56,724 bases of DNA from an uncultured Faecalibaculum sp. (GCF_910588395.1 NZ_CAJUPA010000014.1:1-56724); one strand, 5' to 3'. Numbered from the stretch's first letter, positions 17,335 to 24,567 are shown. Numbers and translations: made by a program. The notes: generated by a model not told the origin, from the sequence alone.

Positions 17335-17356
17335 TTCGATTATACTGATAATTGAA
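17335..17356. promoter_or_regulatory. 22-bp palindromic operator-like site with embedded TATACT
   Basis: Arms TTCGATTAT (17335-17343) and ATAATTGAA (17348-17356) match with one mismatch around ACTG. TATACT (17341-17346) lies inside it and could be the -10 box of the gene at 17419. The rest of 17101-17418 holds no gene that I can support. The symmetry and size fit a dimeric resolvase-type protein, so autoregulation by the downstream product is a reasonable guess. Confidence 0.5.
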
Positions 17357-17418
17357 AGGCGCAAGTCAGAAAAATGTTTTAAAGCAGTTTGGTGAATATG
17401 AGTTCTGGAGGTGGACGC

Positions 17419-17967
17419 ATGGAATATGGATATATGCTGCGGAAAAACGGTGAAACGGTGGAGCCGTTCTGTGAAGGGGAAATCTACAGTGATTTGTATG
17501 GAGATACCGGATACCCTTCGCTCAAGGAACTGCTGGACGTGGTGGAGACCGGGGACAAAGTCACTCTGCCTTCCATTTATGCCCTGGGTCACAATCTGTC
17601 ACAAGTCTGTCTGAACTGGCAGACGCTGAAGGAAAAAGACGTGGATGTGGAACTTCTGGATTTCCCCTTTGCGGTGGAACATCCCCGGGATTTCTGCAGC
17701 ATCCTGTCCTATCTCAATGATTCCGCGGCACTGTCCCGGAAAGAGCGGAAAGTCTCCGGTCTCAACGGGGTGAAAGCCCGGGGAATCCGGCTGGGGCGCC
17801 GCCCTCTGGGAATGCCCCCGGCATTCGAGAATCTGTATGCAGAGTACAAGAAAGGAAACATTTCCTGCCGGGAGGCAGCCCGGCAGCTGGATATCTCCCA
17901 CACAACCTTTTTGCGCTGGGGCCGGGATCTGGATGCCCGGTTGTGGGACGAAGAAGCAGGGGAATGA
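17419..17967 (+). CDS. catalytically dead serine-recombinase-like DNA-binding protein (copy 1)
   Basis: 182 residues. It aligns end to end with the intact recombinase at 5739-5134: N-terminus MEYGYMLRKNGE against MTIYGYARVSS, SIYALGHNLSQVCLNW against SLDRLGRSYTEVVREW, KVSGLNGVKARGIRLGRRPLG against the recombinase E-helix end, and a C-terminal helix-turn-helix CREAARQLDISHTTFLRW. The nucleophilic Ser is replaced (Lys) and the catalytic Asp-Arg-x-x-Arg set reads Tyr-Ala-Leu-Gly-His, so strand cleavage is not expected. DNA binding should remain, pointing to a regulator. Start at 17419 is set by GGAGG at 17407-17411. The next gene is an aldehyde dehydrogenase, but a terminator lies between. Confidence 0.8.
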   Translation: MEYGYMLRKNGETVEPFCEGEIYSDLYGDTGYPSLKELLDVVETGDKVTLPSIYALGHNLSQVCLNWQTLKEKDVDVELLDFPFAVEHPRDFCSILSYLNDSAALSRKERKVSGLNGVKARGIRLGRRPLGMPPAFENLYAEYKKGNISCREAARQLDISHTTFLRWGRDLDARLWDEEAGE

Positions 17968-17972
17968 GCCAG

Positions 17973-18006
17973 AGCCGGTTTTTGCAGGTCAGGGACCGGC
18001 TTTTTC
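17973..18006 (+). terminator. terminator after dead recombinase copy 1
   Basis: AGCCGGT (17973-17979) pairs with ACCGGCT (17995-18001), followed by TTTTT. Confidence 0.75.
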
Positions 18007-18035
18007 TGATTCAGACCGGTTATGCAGACTGACCG

Positions 18036-18050
18036 TGCTACACTTGGAGC
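18036..18050 (+). promoter_or_regulatory. extended -10 promoter giving a probably leaderless mRNA
   Basis: TG-C-TACACT (18036-18044) is followed by exactly six bases and then the ATG at 18051. The expected start of transcription is at or next to the A of ATG, and no ribosome site is properly spaced (GGAG ends one base before ATG). Confidence 0.5.
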
Positions 18051-19418
18051 ATGGAAACAGAAACAATCAAGGAAATCGTGGCAGCCCAGCGGGCGTGGTT
18101 TGATACAGACGCCACCCTGGACACAGCCTTCCGGAAAAAGCAGCTGGCCCGGCTGGAAGCCGCCATCTACGCCTGGCAGGACAGAATCCAGCAGGCGCTG
18201 CAGGCAGATCTGGGCAAGGATGCCACCGAGAGCTGGATGACGGAAATCAGCCTGGTGCTTTCGGAGATCCGGTATCAGCGCCGGCATCTGGATGAATTTG
18301 CCCGGCAGACCTGCACCCTGACGCCCCTGGCCAATTTCTATGCCCGCAGCCGTATCGTGAAAATGCCCTATGGCACAGTGCTGGTGATGAGCCCCTGGAA
18401 CTATCCCTTCCTGCTGTCCATGGCTCCGCTGGCGGAAGCCATTGCCGCAGGCAACACCGTCGTGCTCAAACCCGGCAGCGCCAGCGCCCATACCTCCCAG
18501 GTCATGGCGGATATGCTGGCATCCATTTTCCCCCGGGAATATGTGGCGGTGATTCAGGGCGGTCATGCGGAAAACAGCGCCCTGCTTCAGCAGCGCTTTG
18601 ACTACATATTCTTTACCGGCAGCCGTCACGTGGGACAGGTGGTGCTGGAAGCGGCGGCAAAATTCGTCACCCCGGTGACACTGGAACTGGGCGGCAAAAG
18701 TCCGGCCATCGTGGATGAAACCGCCGACCTGGCACTGAGCGCCAGGCGGATTATCTGGGGCAAGGCTCTGAATGCCGGACAGACCTGTGTGGCACCGGAC
18801 TATGTCCTGGTACAGGAATCCGTGAAGGATGACCTGGTGAAGCTGCTGCGGCATGAAGCCGGGATCCAGGTGAATGCCCAGGCCAGGATCATTACGGAGA
18901 AAGCCTTCAGCCGGCTGTCCGGGCTGATCGATGCGGAAGAAAAGCTGGGCCGTCCGGTCTATACCCGCGGACGGGAATATCCGCATATGGCCATGACCAT
19001 CCTGGATGATGTGCAGTGGAGCGATCCGGTGATGCAGGAAGAAATCTTCGGTCCCATTCTGCCGGTGCTCACATACCGGGACTGGGAGACAGACGTGGTG
19101 CAGAAAATGAAGGAACTGCCCCATCCTCTAGCCTGCTATCTGTTTTCCCGGTACCATGACCACATTCAGTGGATGAAAACCAGCATGCGCTTTGGCGGCG
19201 GCTGCGTGAACGATACGGTGATCCAGCTGGCCAGCGACCGGATGCCCTTTGGCGGGGTCGGAGATTCCGGCATGGGGCAGTATCATGGCAAATTCGGGTT
19301 CGATACCTTCACCCATCCCAAAAGTGTGGTGGAAAAAGGGCTCTGGGTCGATGTGCCCCTGCGCTACCGGCCTTTTTCGAAAAAAGCCGACTGGCTGATC
19401 CGGAAGCTGCTGAAGTAA
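18051..19418 (+). CDS. aldehyde dehydrogenase, class 3-like
   Basis: 455 residues, the short form typical of class 3/fatty-aldehyde type enzymes. NAD-binding VLVMSPWNYPFLLSMAPLAEAIAAGNTVVLKPG, FTGSRHVGQVV, general base Glu in TLELGGKSP, catalytic Cys in NAGQTCVAPDYV, and the C-terminal MPFGGVGDSGMGQYHGKFGF are all intact. It oxidises aldehydes to acids with NAD(P)+; the natural aldehyde is unknown. The C-terminal stretch (FSKKADWLIRKLLK) is basic and may contact membrane. The gap to the next gene is 31 bases with a good ribosome site there, so the GNAT gene may be in the same transcript. Confidence 0.92.
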   Translation: METETIKEIVAAQRAWFDTDATLDTAFRKKQLARLEAAIYAWQDRIQQALQADLGKDATESWMTEISLVLSEIRYQRRHLDEFARQTCTLTPLANFYARSRIVKMPYGTVLVMSPWNYPFLLSMAPLAEAIAAGNTVVLKPGSASAHTSQVMADMLASIFPREYVAVIQGGHAENSALLQQRFDYIFFTGSRHVGQVVLEAAAKFVTPVTLELGGKSPAIVDETADLALSARRIIWGKALNAGQTCVAPDYVLVQESVKDDLVKLLRHEAGIQVNAQARIITEKAFSRLSGLIDAEEKLGRPVYTRGREYPHMAMTILDDVQWSDPVMQEEIFGPILPVLTYRDWETDVVQKMKELPHPLACYLFSRYHDHIQWMKTSMRFGGGCVNDTVIQLASDRMPFGGVGDSGMGQYHGKFGFDTFTHPKSVVEKGLWVDVPLRYRPFSKKADWLIRKLLK

Positions 19419-19449
19419 TCAGGCAGCGGCAGGAAAGGAGAATCTGACA

Positions 19450-19944
19450 ATGATTGAAATCATTCCGTGCATCAATGATACGATGCTGATGGAAACCGCC
19501 ACCCTGGCGGATGCCATCTGGCATGAGTATTTCTGCAGCCTGCTGACACCGGATCAGATCGACTATATGGTGGCCCGGTTTCAGAGCCCGGAAGCGATGA
19601 TCCGCCAGGTGGAACAGGAGCACTACGGCTACTGGCAGGTGCGGCAGGATGGTCAGCTGATCGGCTACATCGGTCTGCAGTTTCAGAAAGACCGGCTGTT
19701 TCTCTCCAAGCTCTATCTGCGAAAGGAAAGCCGCGGACAGGGCATTGCCAGCAGCATGCTGCAGATGGTGTATGATACCGGGCGGGATTATGGCTATGAC
19801 AGAGTGTGGCTCACCTGCAACAAGCACAACCGACACAGTCTGGATGTCTATGCTGCCAAGGGGTTTGTGCAGATCGGCGAAGATGTGACGGACATTGGAC
19901 AGGGATATGTCATGGATGATTATTTCCTGGAGCGGGTCATCTGA
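19450..19944 (+). CDS. GNAT family N-acetyltransferase
   Basis: 164 residues. The acetyl-CoA loop is seen in LYLRKESRGQGIASSMLQMVYDTGRDYG (Arg-x-x-Gly-Gln-Gly), preceded by the beta-strand GYWQVRQDGQLIGYIGLQF and followed by VWLTCNKHNRHSLDVYAAKGFVQIGE, a typical GNAT end. It transfers an acetyl group from acetyl-CoA to an amine. The substrate cannot be read from the sequence. AAAGGAG 10 bases before the ATG. Confidence 0.9.
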   Translation: MIEIIPCINDTMLMETATLADAIWHEYFCSLLTPDQIDYMVARFQSPEAMIRQVEQEHYGYWQVRQDGQLIGYIGLQFQKDRLFLSKLYLRKESRGQGIASSMLQMVYDTGRDYGYDRVWLTCNKHNRHSLDVYAAKGFVQIGEDVTDIGQGYVMDDYFLERVI

Positions 19945-19973
19945 AGCTGCCCGTTGACAGAAACAGAGACAGC

Positions 19974-20008
19974 AAAGCTGCCGGTTCCCAAAAGGAAGGC
20001 AGCTTTTT
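19974..20008 (+). terminator. terminator after the GNAT gene
   Basis: AAAGCTGCC (19974-19982) pairs with GGCAGCTTT (19998-20006) and continues into T5. Confidence 0.8.
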
Positions 20009-20049
20009 CGTTGTGTGCAATTGTCCACTGCTCAGCCCTTCTGCCATAC

Positions 20050-20083
20050 AAAAGCCGCAGCACCTCTGATTGGGTCCTGCGGC
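20050..20083 (-). terminator. terminator of the minus-strand gene at 20457-20098
   Basis: GCCGCAG (20054-20060) pairs with CTGCGGC (20077-20083); on the minus strand the stem runs into TTTTG. Confidence 0.65.
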
Positions 20084-20097
20084 CTGATTGAGCCTGA

Positions 20098-20457
20098 TCA
20101 GTTTTTCAGGCTGCTCTGCATTTCATTCCAGTACTGTTCAAACAGCTGTTCAGAGCTGAGAGCCCGGTCAGCCTCGTTTTCCCGGCTGGATTTTTTCAGC
20201 CATGACAAGAGCTCACGGACTCTGCTCATGGTCATTTCGGCACCTTTCCTGATCCCGGAAACCTCGCCCTGCTGGAATTCTTGCCGCAGAGCTGCCTCCG
20301 CCTGTTCCTTGCTCAGAAATGTATATGCCAGTTCCATGGTGCATTCCTCTTTTGACCCGCTGATCTTCAAAAGTTCTTCATCATCGATTTCCATGCCGCT
20401 CAGATGTGCCAGACCCTGGATTGTCCAAAGCGAATGATGGATTTCTTCTCTGTTCAC
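20098..20457 (-). CDS. hypothetical protein, helical and charged
   Basis: 119 residues from a GTG start placed about 9 bases after a GGGAGGG ribosome site; an upstream in-frame ATG at 20496 would add 13 residues but overlaps that ribosome site. The product is rich in Glu, Gln, Leu and Lys and is probably alpha-helical (MEIDDEELLKISGSKEECTMELAYTFLSKEQAEAALRQEF, then GIRKGAEMTMSRVRELLSWL). The tail loosely resembles the C-terminal region of PD-(D/E)xK transposase-like proteins, but I see no nuclease motifs and do not assign a function. It faces yhfZ divergently. Confidence 0.55.
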   Translation of the reverse strand: MNREEIHHSLWTIQGLAHLSGMEIDDEELLKISGSKEECTMELAYTFLSKEQAEAALRQEFQQGEVSGIRKGAEMTMSRVRELLSWLKKSSRENEADRALSSEQLFEQYWNEMQSSLKN

Positions 20458-20494
20458 AGTATACCGCCCTCCCTCCCGACAACTCCCGAAATTC

Positions 20495-20516
20495 AATATA
20501 CAAATTCCTGTACAAA
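20495..20516. promoter_or_regulatory. operator-like TTTGTA repeats in the yhfZ promoter
   Basis: AATATACAAAT (20495-20505) and TGTACAAA (20509-20516) are two close copies of a motif that reads TTTGTA(C/T)A on the minus strand. The same motif recurs around the yhfY promoter at 34838-34971. Confidence 0.5.
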
Positions 20517-20566
20517 CCTGCTGTTTCAGTGGTTTAATAGTTTCAACGGAAACGAGGTAACAGATT

Positions 20567-21490
20567 ATGCCGCTTCAGAAACTTCTTTACAGCAAAAACG
20601 GCTTGTCCACCAGAAAACTGGCCAAGCTGCTGCTGGCCTATGAAGAAGGAGACAGAATACCCACAGTCACCGAACTGAACGAAGAAATTCAGCTCGCCCG
20701 GGGAACCGTCCAGAACGCCCTGAAGCTCCTCCAGAAAAGCGGCGCCGTCACCCTGGAATCCCACGGACAATCCGGCACCATCCTTGTCCGTCGCGACGTC
20801 AAAAAGCTGCTGGAAATCGCCGGCATCCAGACCATCCTCGGCGTCATGCCCCTGCCCTACTCCAAACGCTACGAAGGACTCGCCACAGGACTGGTCGCCA
20901 ACGTCGAAAACCAGTACGACATCCCTGTCTCCCTTGCCTTCATGCGCGGCTCCCGCAACCGCGTCTCCATGGTCCTCTCCGACCGCTACGACTTCGCCGT
21001 CATCTCCCTCTACGCCGCCCAGCGCATGATCGCCAGCGGAATCGGAATCCGCATCGTCAAGCGCTTCGGCCTGCACTCCTATCTCTCCAACCACGTCGCC
21101 GTCTTCCACGACCCCGACTGCCGGGACATTCAGGACGGCATGACCGTCGGCGTGGACCTTTCCTCCGTGGACCAGAAAGAAATGACCGAATGGCTCTGCC
21201 GCGGCAAACACGTCACCTACCAGAACGTCGGCTATACCCAGGTCATGCAGAAAGTGCTCTCCGGAGAAGTTGACGCCGCCATCTGGAACATGGACGAAAT
21301 CCAGGAAAAGCTCTACGACGCCAGCTACAAAGTGCTGGAATTTGAAGAAGAGAAAGACACCGAAGCCGTGATCGTCGTCCGCAAGGAACGCCGGGAACTG
21401 GCATCTCTGATCAACAGTCTGATCGACACGGACCTGGTTCTGCGCAACCAGAAACTGGTCATGGAGGGGCTTCTCGTACCAGGATATTAA
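20567..21490 (+). CDS. yhfZ: YhfZ-type transcriptional regulator
   Basis: 307 residues: an N-terminal GntR-like winged helix (GDRIPTVTELNEEIQLARGTVQNALKLLQKSGAVTLESHGQSGTILVRRD, about 30-85) and a C-terminal ligand-binding domain (GVMPLPYSKRYEGLATGLVANVENQYDIPVSLAFMRGSRNRV, then YDFAVISLYAAQRMI) characteristic of YhfZ, the regulator of the E. coli yhf operon. There yhfZ heads the operon beside yhfY. Here it is 13 kb from the rest, with an IS110 element and a pilus locus in between, and has its own terminator. Codon third positions are much richer in C than in neighbouring genes. GAGG 10 bases before ATG. Confidence 0.85.
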   Translation: MPLQKLLYSKNGLSTRKLAKLLLAYEEGDRIPTVTELNEEIQLARGTVQNALKLLQKSGAVTLESHGQSGTILVRRDVKKLLEIAGIQTILGVMPLPYSKRYEGLATGLVANVENQYDIPVSLAFMRGSRNRVSMVLSDRYDFAVISLYAAQRMIASGIGIRIVKRFGLHSYLSNHVAVFHDPDCRDIQDGMTVGVDLSSVDQKEMTEWLCRGKHVTYQNVGYTQVMQKVLSGEVDAAIWNMDEIQEKLYDASYKVLEFEEEKDTEAVIVVRKERRELASLINSLIDTDLVLRNQKLVMEGLLVPGY

Positions 21491-21495
21491 GACAC

Positions 21496-21534
21496 AAACC
21501 GCAGTGTGGCCTGAACAGGCTGGCTGCGGTTTTT
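21496..21534 (+). terminator. terminator of yhfZ
   Basis: AAACCGCAG (21496-21504) pairs with CTGCGGTTT (21524-21532), with an inner GCCTG/CAGGC stem and a T5 run. Confidence 0.85.
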
Positions 21535-21555
21535 CATATCCTGAGAAATGAAACG

Positions 21556-21584
21556 GATGCAAATCAAAGTCTGCATCTTTTTTT
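21556..21584 (+). terminator. second terminator-like hairpin before IS110
   Basis: GATGCA (21556-21561) and TGCATC (21572-21577) followed by T8. Confidence 0.65.
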
Positions 21585-21944
21585 CGTATCCTGAAACCAG
21601 GAACATTCACCTGGTTATTACAGCTGAATCTGGAAGCATAAAACAACAGGACATTCCCGGAATGCAAGGGTGGCTTTCAGTGACTGTTATGGTCGGGAGC
21701 AGCATGTTCCTGGCCTTTTCTATTGGCAGGCATGCGAATAGGATGAGGTCGAAAGACGGAAAGAACAGGGCGTTTTTGGACATAATTGTGATCCATACAC
21801 AGAAAATGTTCTTCCTTCTTTCCTTTTCGATATCCAGTTTTATCCAAATCGATCCCTTATATGAAAAGGTGAATCTCTATCTAACACGAAAATCGGATGA
21901 AAAGGTAAAAGAAGGCAGTGTCTTTCTGGAAAGCAAGGGAAATC
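21585..21944 (+). other. non-coding 5' region of the IS110 element, possible bridge RNA
   Basis: 360 bases between a terminator and the transposase start, with no gene that I can support. IS110-group elements carry a structured bridge RNA in the non-coding stretch upstream of the transposase, and several hairpins are visible here (for example CCAGG/CCTGG near 21597-21613). The target- and donor-binding loops cannot be fixed by eye, and a 134-residue open frame across it shows no family features. Confidence 0.35.
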
Positions 21945-23165
21945 ATGAATGAATTTGCAGTCGCCATCGATGTATCCAATGGATCCAGTCATTTCAGATG
22001 CTTCAAATCTTCCAGCGAACCTTTGGGCCCGTCCTTGAAGTTCAGACACGATCAGGATGGTCTGGCTTTTCTTGAGGAGAGGGTCATGAAACTGCAGGAG
22101 AAACTGGCAGCAGAGCCTGTCTTTGTTTATGAAGCCACTGGTGTCTACACCCGGCCTGTTGAACGGTATCTGCTCAGCCACGGCTATCGCATCTGTCAGA
22201 TCAGCCCCCTGGAATCCGCTGCCCAGAGACGGACTGACATCCACGGAAAGAAAACTGACAAGACAGATCCTGCTTATATTGCCCAGGCTTATTTCTCCAA
22301 AACGAAGAAAGCCCCTAAGGAGAAGGAAGATCCCTACTGGCATGCTCTGCGGCTCATGAACCGTGAATACGAGGAAACGATGAATCACCTGAGGACCTAC
22401 AAGGTATCCTTCCAGTCCACGCTCGCGATCGTGTTCCCCGGATACCAGACGCTGGGAAAGGACCCCTATACACCCATCTCGCTGATAGCCCTGAGACGTT
22501 TTCCACATCCCGAGATGATCCTTCACAAGAAGCGGGAGACAGTCATCCGCAGAGTCATGAAAGATACGAGAATGTCTGAAAATCGTGTGGCCAGGTGGGT
22601 GGACAAGATGATCAGGCTGGCGCAGACCACTTATCCAGGATGTGAGAAAGATGATCTGGAAGTGGAGCTCCTGATCAGAAAGATTGATGATATCCTGGCC
22701 TGTGACAGGCGTTGCAAGGAGATCCTGCAGCAGCTTATCGCCAGGGCTGCCGACAGCGAGTATTTCGAGTGTCTGTGTTCCATCAAGGGAGTGGGAGCCA
22801 ATCTGGCCGCCAGAATACTGGCGGAAGTCGGAGACATCAGTCGTTTCCGGAATGTAAAGGCTCTGATCGCCTATGCGGGACTTGATCCCCGAAAGAACCA
22901 GTCAGAAGAAAAGAAGGGAGAGCATCTGGGGATCTCAAAAAAGGGGAACAGACGACTGCGAACTATTCTGTATCTGGCTGTGACGTGCAATCTGAAGCAG
23001 GGGGATCCTTATGATCCGATCAGTGAATACTACAAAAAGAAAAGGCAGCAGAACCACCCACTGGCTCATACTGCCGCTGTAATAGCTGCCTCAGGCAAGC
23101 TGTTACGGACCGCCTACGGTATGTGCAATACCAAAACCATGTACCTTAGACACTCTCCATTATAA
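21945..23165 (+). mobile_element. IS110-family transposase (DEDD type)
   Basis: 406 residues, family-typical. N-terminal RuvC-like DEDD domain: VAIDVSNGSSHFRC (first Asp), FVYEATGVYTRPVERYLLSHGY (Glu), RRTDIHGKKTDKTDPAYIAQAYF (Asp pair). C-terminal Tnp20 domain: LCSIKGVGANLAARILAEVGDISRF, AYAGLDPRKNQSEEKKGEHLGISKKGNRRLRTILYLA, containing the conserved Ser region. It appears full length. IS110 elements have no classical terminal inverted repeats, so the ends cannot be set. The start at 21945 follows AAGGGA. Lies between yhfZ and the pilus operon. Confidence 0.93.
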
Positions 23166-23207
23166 GGAGTTTTGTCAAAGAGGGGAACAGAAAACCCAAA
23201 AACAATT

Positions 23208-23234
23208 AAAGGCAGACTGATGGATCTGCCTTTT
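23208..23234 (+). terminator. terminator after the IS110 transposase
   Basis: AAAGGCAG (23208-23215) and CTGCCTTT (23226-23233) followed by T. The stretch 23235-23580 that follows holds no gene that I can support. Confidence 0.7.
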
Positions 23235-23583
23235 CGTCGTGTCTTGCCTCCAGTACCCAGTCAGAGATTAATTGTGCCGTTTAACCTTGATTTTTCTTAT
23301 CCAATTTCTGCCGGTGAAGCCGGGGCATCAGGGCACCGGACTTCAGAAAACAGGGACGGTCCAGGGGCTGAAACCGGGAGGTTGGGACATGATTTTGCTT
23401 CATCAAAGGAACCTGCAGCCAATATTTCAGGGAAACTGCCGGAAACAGAGGAGTCAAACGAGAAAAAGCCGCCGGTTTCAGGCGGTGAATACGTGTATTC
23501 CGGACAGAATCGACGTCCTGCGAATGGTTTCGGGTGACCGCAGACAGGAATATGTCTGGAAACAGATTGTAACTAGTCTTTAT

Positions 23584-23593
23584 AAGTATACTT
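23584..23593. promoter_or_regulatory. AAGTATACTT palindrome, distal copy
   Basis: Perfect 10-bp palindrome followed by TGG, giving ATACTTTGG. It is about 124 bp (centre to centre) upstream of the second copy at 23707, in front of the second dead recombinase gene. Confidence 0.4.
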
Positions 23594-23652
23594 TGGAAAA
23601 CATAACCAAGGTCCGAAACTCTCTCAAGTAAATGCATTTTAACACGGTAAAG

Positions 23653-23670
23653 ATTTGTATGGATACAAAT
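23653..23670. promoter_or_regulatory. palindrome ATTTGTAT / ATACAAAT
   Basis: Eight-base arms are perfectly complementary around GG. The TTTGTAT core resembles the TTTGTA(C/T) repeats at the yhfZ and yhfY promoters. It lies between the two AAGTATACTT sites in front of the pilus operon and may be an operator. Confidence 0.35.
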
Positions 23671-23701
23671 TGTGTAACGTTGCCACGCATTTTCTTACAA
23701 T

Positions 23702-23723
23702 CCGCCAAAGTATACTTTCGCGG
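23702..23723. promoter_or_regulatory. 22-bp palindromic site over the pilus-operon promoter
   Basis: Core AAAGTATACTTT (23707-23718) with outer arms CCGC and GCGG (one unpaired position each side). TATACT (23711-23716) lies at its centre, 38 bases before the TTG start at 23754. Size and symmetry match both a resolvase core site and a dimeric repressor site. Confidence 0.55.
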
Positions 23724-23753
23724 ACTCTTTCAGCTGAAAAAGGAGGGAAGGTT

Positions 23754-24275
23754 TTGGAATACAGTTACATGCGCGTTGCGGAAGCTGACAAATACCCGGC
23801 AGAACTGAAGAACACCGTATTCGCAGACACCAGAGGTGATCCCGAATCGCCGGAATTCCAGCGCCTTCTGACTGTGATACAGCCAAATGACAGTGTCCAC
23901 ATCCCGACACTGACCGATCTGGGATCCAGTCTGGCTCAGGTCTGCGAAAAGTGGCAGCAGCTGCTGGACCTGGGAGCCCGGATCTGGCTGCTGGACTGTC
24001 CGGCAGCGGGAAAAGATCCGGCGGTATTCGGAGAACTGCTTCAGTACATCAGTTATTCCCAGAAGCGGTTCAAGAATCCGAAACACCGCACAGTGATCCG
24101 GACCAAACCGGGATCTTGCGGACCGGGCCGGAGGCGCATTGAACTGCCCGAGCGGTTTGCGGAAGTTTATGAAGACTACCGGGAAGGGCGTCTGAACAGC
24201 CGGGAAGCCGGAGAGTCGCTGCATGTGTCTCACACCACATTCCTGCGCTGGAGCCGGCAGCTGGACGAAGCCTGA
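23754..24275 (+). CDS. catalytically dead serine-recombinase-like DNA-binding protein (copy 2), head of the pilus operon
   Basis: 173 residues from TTG; AGGAGGG at 23741-23747 decides the start. The N-terminus MEYSYMRVAEADK aligns with YGYARVSSRDQ of the intact enzyme, putting Ala at the nucleophilic Ser. PTLTDLGSSLAQVCEKW aligns with SLDRLGRSYTEVVREW, putting Asp and Ser at the two catalytic Arg positions. The C-terminal helix-turn-helix SREAGESLHVSHTTFLRWSRQLDEA is nearly the same as in copy 1 (HTTFLRW shared). This should bind DNA without cutting it. It is the first gene of a same-strand run (small coiled-coil protein, signal peptidase, adhesin, pilin, sortase, minor pilin), so a pilus regulator is the natural reading. 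Confidence 0.8.
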   Translation: MEYSYMRVAEADKYPAELKNTVFADTRGDPESPEFQRLLTVIQPNDSVHIPTLTDLGSSLAQVCEKWQQLLDLGARIWLLDCPAAGKDPAVFGELLQYISYSQKRFKNPKHRTVIRTKPGSCGPGRRRIELPERFAEVYEDYREGRLNSREAGESLHVSHTTFLRWSRQLDEA

Positions 24276-24306
24276 GGATCCCGGAAAGAATGGTTGAAAG
24301 TTTTGT

Positions 24307-24567
24307 ATGAAAGAAAAGGAACTGAAAAAGCTGTCCCGTCTGCAGCTCGTGGATCTTCTGATCGAAACCACAGAAGAAAACGAGCGGCTGAAAGGACTGG
24401 TCCAGGAACTCAGTCAGGAAATCGAGAACCGGACCATCGTCTGCAACCAAGCCGGCAACATTGCCCAGGCCGCCCTGCAGCTCAACGGCGTGTTTGAAGC
24501 CGCGCAGCAGGCAGCCCAGGACTACCTGCAGGCAGTCAGACAGCAGACGGAAATGGCGGCGCCATGA
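24307..24567 (+). CDS. small coiled-coil protein of the pilus operon
   Basis: 86 residues, soluble, no signal peptide. The heptad-rich helix KKLSRLQLVDLLIETTEENERLKGLVQELSQEIENR is followed by a second helix NIAQAALQLNGVFEAAQQAAQDYLQAV. The stop overlaps the signal peptidase start (ATGA). Similar small proteins beside a signal peptidase are seen in Firmicute pilus loci, from memory; its role is unknown. Confidence 0.7.
   Translation: MKEKELKKLSRLQLVDLLIETTEENERLKGLVQELSQEIENRTIVCNQAGNIAQAALQLNGVFEAAQQAAQDYLQAVRQQTEMAAP

Noticed and set aside
17192..17395. 67-residue frame before dead recombinase copy 1
   Set aside because: Runs through the palindrome and promoter region, no ribosome site, basic low-information composition.
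21548..21952. 134-residue frame upstream of the IS110 transposase
   Set aside because: No ribosome site, no family resemblance, and it covers the region where IS110 elements carry non-coding RNA.
23172..23631. 119- and 121-residue frames downstream of IS110
   Set aside because: Overlapping frames in three readings with no ribosome site or domain; more likely the non-coding end of the element and flanking sequence.
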